Assembly (NCBI GenBank): GCA_018991295.1
Contig: JAGKSZ010000099.1
Coordinates: 1 to 6,012 of the forward strand
Direction of reading: 5' to 3'
Length of the DNA stretch: 6,012 nt
Source of the DNA: Porphyrobacter sp.
GTDB taxonomy: Bacteria; Pseudomonadota; Alphaproteobacteria; Sphingomonadales; Sphingomonadaceae
Below, piece after piece: positions 5,157 through 6,012 of this stretch; position 1 is the stretch's first letter, and each line of letters opens with the position of its first letter. The notes below the pieces were generated by a model. The model had not been told where the DNA came from. It saw only the letters and a list, made by a program, of their open reading frames with translations, and did no database searches. The translations under genes and the position numbers were made by a program.

Positions 5157-6012
5157 CAATCAGCGCGCGGCAGGCGCAGTTCGACCAACAACCCGCCCAG
5201 ATCCTCGCTGGTGCCGAGCGTCACGCTGCCCCCGTAAATCTCGGCAACATCGCGCACGATGGCAAGGCCAAGGCCGGTGCCGGGCTTGCCCGTATCAAGC
5301 CTGACGCCGCGATCGAAGATGCGGGTGCGTTCAGCCTCGGGGATGCCAGTGCCGTCATCTTCGACCCAGATGAGGCACATCTTCGGATCGCGCGGGGCCT
5401 CGTCTTCATCGGGGTCGATGGTCACGAACACCGAACCGCCCCCATATTTCGCCGCGTTTTCGATGAGGTTGCCGAGCAATTCGTCTAGGTCCTGCCGCTC
5501 CAGCGAAACCGTCGCCTGCCGGTCACCGGCTATATCGAGGCGGCCTTGAGGATAGAGGCGCTCAACCGCCCGGCGCACGGCCTCGGCGCTGGCCATGACG
5601 TTGGTGCGCGCATGACCAACCGCGCGGCGACCGACTGCGCGGGCGCGGGCAAGGTGATGGTCGACATGGCGCTGCATGGTCCGCGTCTCGCGCATGACAG
5701 CATCGCCAAGGTCCGGCGCGCGGGCGGTGGCGGCGTTGGTCAGCACGGTCAGCGGGGTCTTGAGCGCATGGGCAAGATTGCCCGCGTGGCGCCGCGCCTC
5801 TTCGGCCTGCCGTTCGGAATGTTCTAGCAGCGCGTTGAGTTCATCGACCAGCGGCTGCACTTCCAGCGGCAGGGGATCGGTGATGCGGCCCGTCCCGGTG
5901 GTGCGCAGGTTCTGGATTGCAGCGCGCACCCGGCGCAAGGGCGAAAGGCCATAACGCACCTGCATCAGCGCCATCAGCAACAGCCCAAGGCCGAGCACCG
6001 CGAAGCTCCAGA
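5156..6012 (-). CDS. Sensor histidine kinase, PhoQ/FeuQ-like, C-terminal part
   Basis: This is the inner-membrane sensor kinase of a two-component system. The window holds its last 285 codons and the frame is open through the right edge, so the first membrane helix and sensor domain are missing. Counting from the GTG at 5998 (internal, not the start), it shows the end of a membrane helix (1-12), a HAMP-like linker starting VRYGLSPLRRV (14-24), the H-box NLAHALKTPL (74-83; phosphoacceptor His77 at 5768-5770), the N-box LGNLIENAAKYG (175-186), the G1 box DDGTGIP (214-220), IFDRGVR (227-233) and the G2 box GTGLGLAIV (240-248). All catalytic boxes are intact. The HxLKTPL form of the H-box is typical of PhoQ/FeuQ-type kinases. 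Its response regulator is probably encoded just upstream, outside the window. The sigma gene starts 81 bases downstream on the same strand, so cotranscription is possible but not shown. Confidence 0.93.
   Translation of the reverse strand, partial: WSFAVLGLGLLLMALMQVRYGLSPLRRVRAAIQNLRTTGTGRITDPLPLEVQPLVDELNALLEHSERQAEEARRHAGNLAHALKTPLTVLTNAATARAPDLGDAVMRETRTMQRHVDHHLARARAVGRRAVGHARTNVMASAEAVRRAVERLYPQGRLDIAGDRQATVSLERQDLDELLGNLIENAAKYGGGSVFVTIDPDEDEAPRDPKMCLIWVEDDGTGIPEAERTRIFDRGVRLDTGKPGTGLGLAIVRDVAEIYGGSVTLGTSEDLGGLLVELRLPRAD

Overview
The window is GC-rich, gene-dense alphaproteobacterial chromosome. It most likely comes from Sphingomonadales (Erythrobacter/Porphyrobacter/Novosphingobium-like). 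This rests on the base composition, the protein style, and a degenerate copy of a short dispersed sequence (core CAAGCTCAGGGCGAAC) that I remember as common between genes in that order. The genus is inference. There is no tRNA, rRNA, CRISPR array or insertion sequence, and no gene-free stretch over 300 bases. Intergenic gaps are at most about 85 bases.

Layout, left to right. (1) Positions 1-1676, minus: hrpB, a DExH-box ATP-dependent helicase. Its intact frame stops early at 117, but the conserved downstream part of the family continues in another frame to the window edge, so there is an apparent frameshift near 165-235. A 12-base C run lies close to the edge. (2) 1707-2717, minus: a long-chain polyprenyl diphosphate synthase that makes the ubiquinone side chain. 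hrpB follows 30 bases downstream, and the dispersed repeat fills the gap. (3) A 69-base divergent intergenic region with a perfect 10+10 bp inverted repeat. (4) 2787-3107, plus: a small AroQ-type chorismate mutase. (5) 3104-3475, minus: a small unrecognised lipoprotein whose stop overlaps that of the mutase by 4 bases, tail to tail. (6) 3561-5074, minus: an ECF-type sigma factor followed, through an ATGA overlap, by a single-pass membrane protein with the layout of an anti-sigma factor. (7) 5156-6012, minus: the C-terminal part of a PhoQ/FeuQ-like sensor histidine kinase whose start lies beyond the right edge.

Read on the minus strand from the right edge, the order is histidine kinase, 81 bases, sigma factor, membrane partner, 85 bases, lipoprotein. 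These genes could form an envelope-signalling neighbourhood; that functional link is inference. The sigma/membrane-protein pair is well supported as one translationally coupled unit. The partner has no cysteine or histidine, so it is not a zinc-type anti-sigma factor, and its outer part is an Arg/Glu-rich helical domain. The left half is metabolic: chorismate mutase and polyprenyl synthase sit back to back, and both pathways draw on chorismate (aromatic amino acids and the ubiquinone head group).

I see no clearly new defence or mobile system. The points most worth following are the sigma/non-zinc membrane partner pair, the divergent palindrome touching the chorismate mutase start, the PhoP-box-like direct repeat upstream of the lipoprotein, the repeat-derived start codon of hrpB, and the hrpB frameshift.
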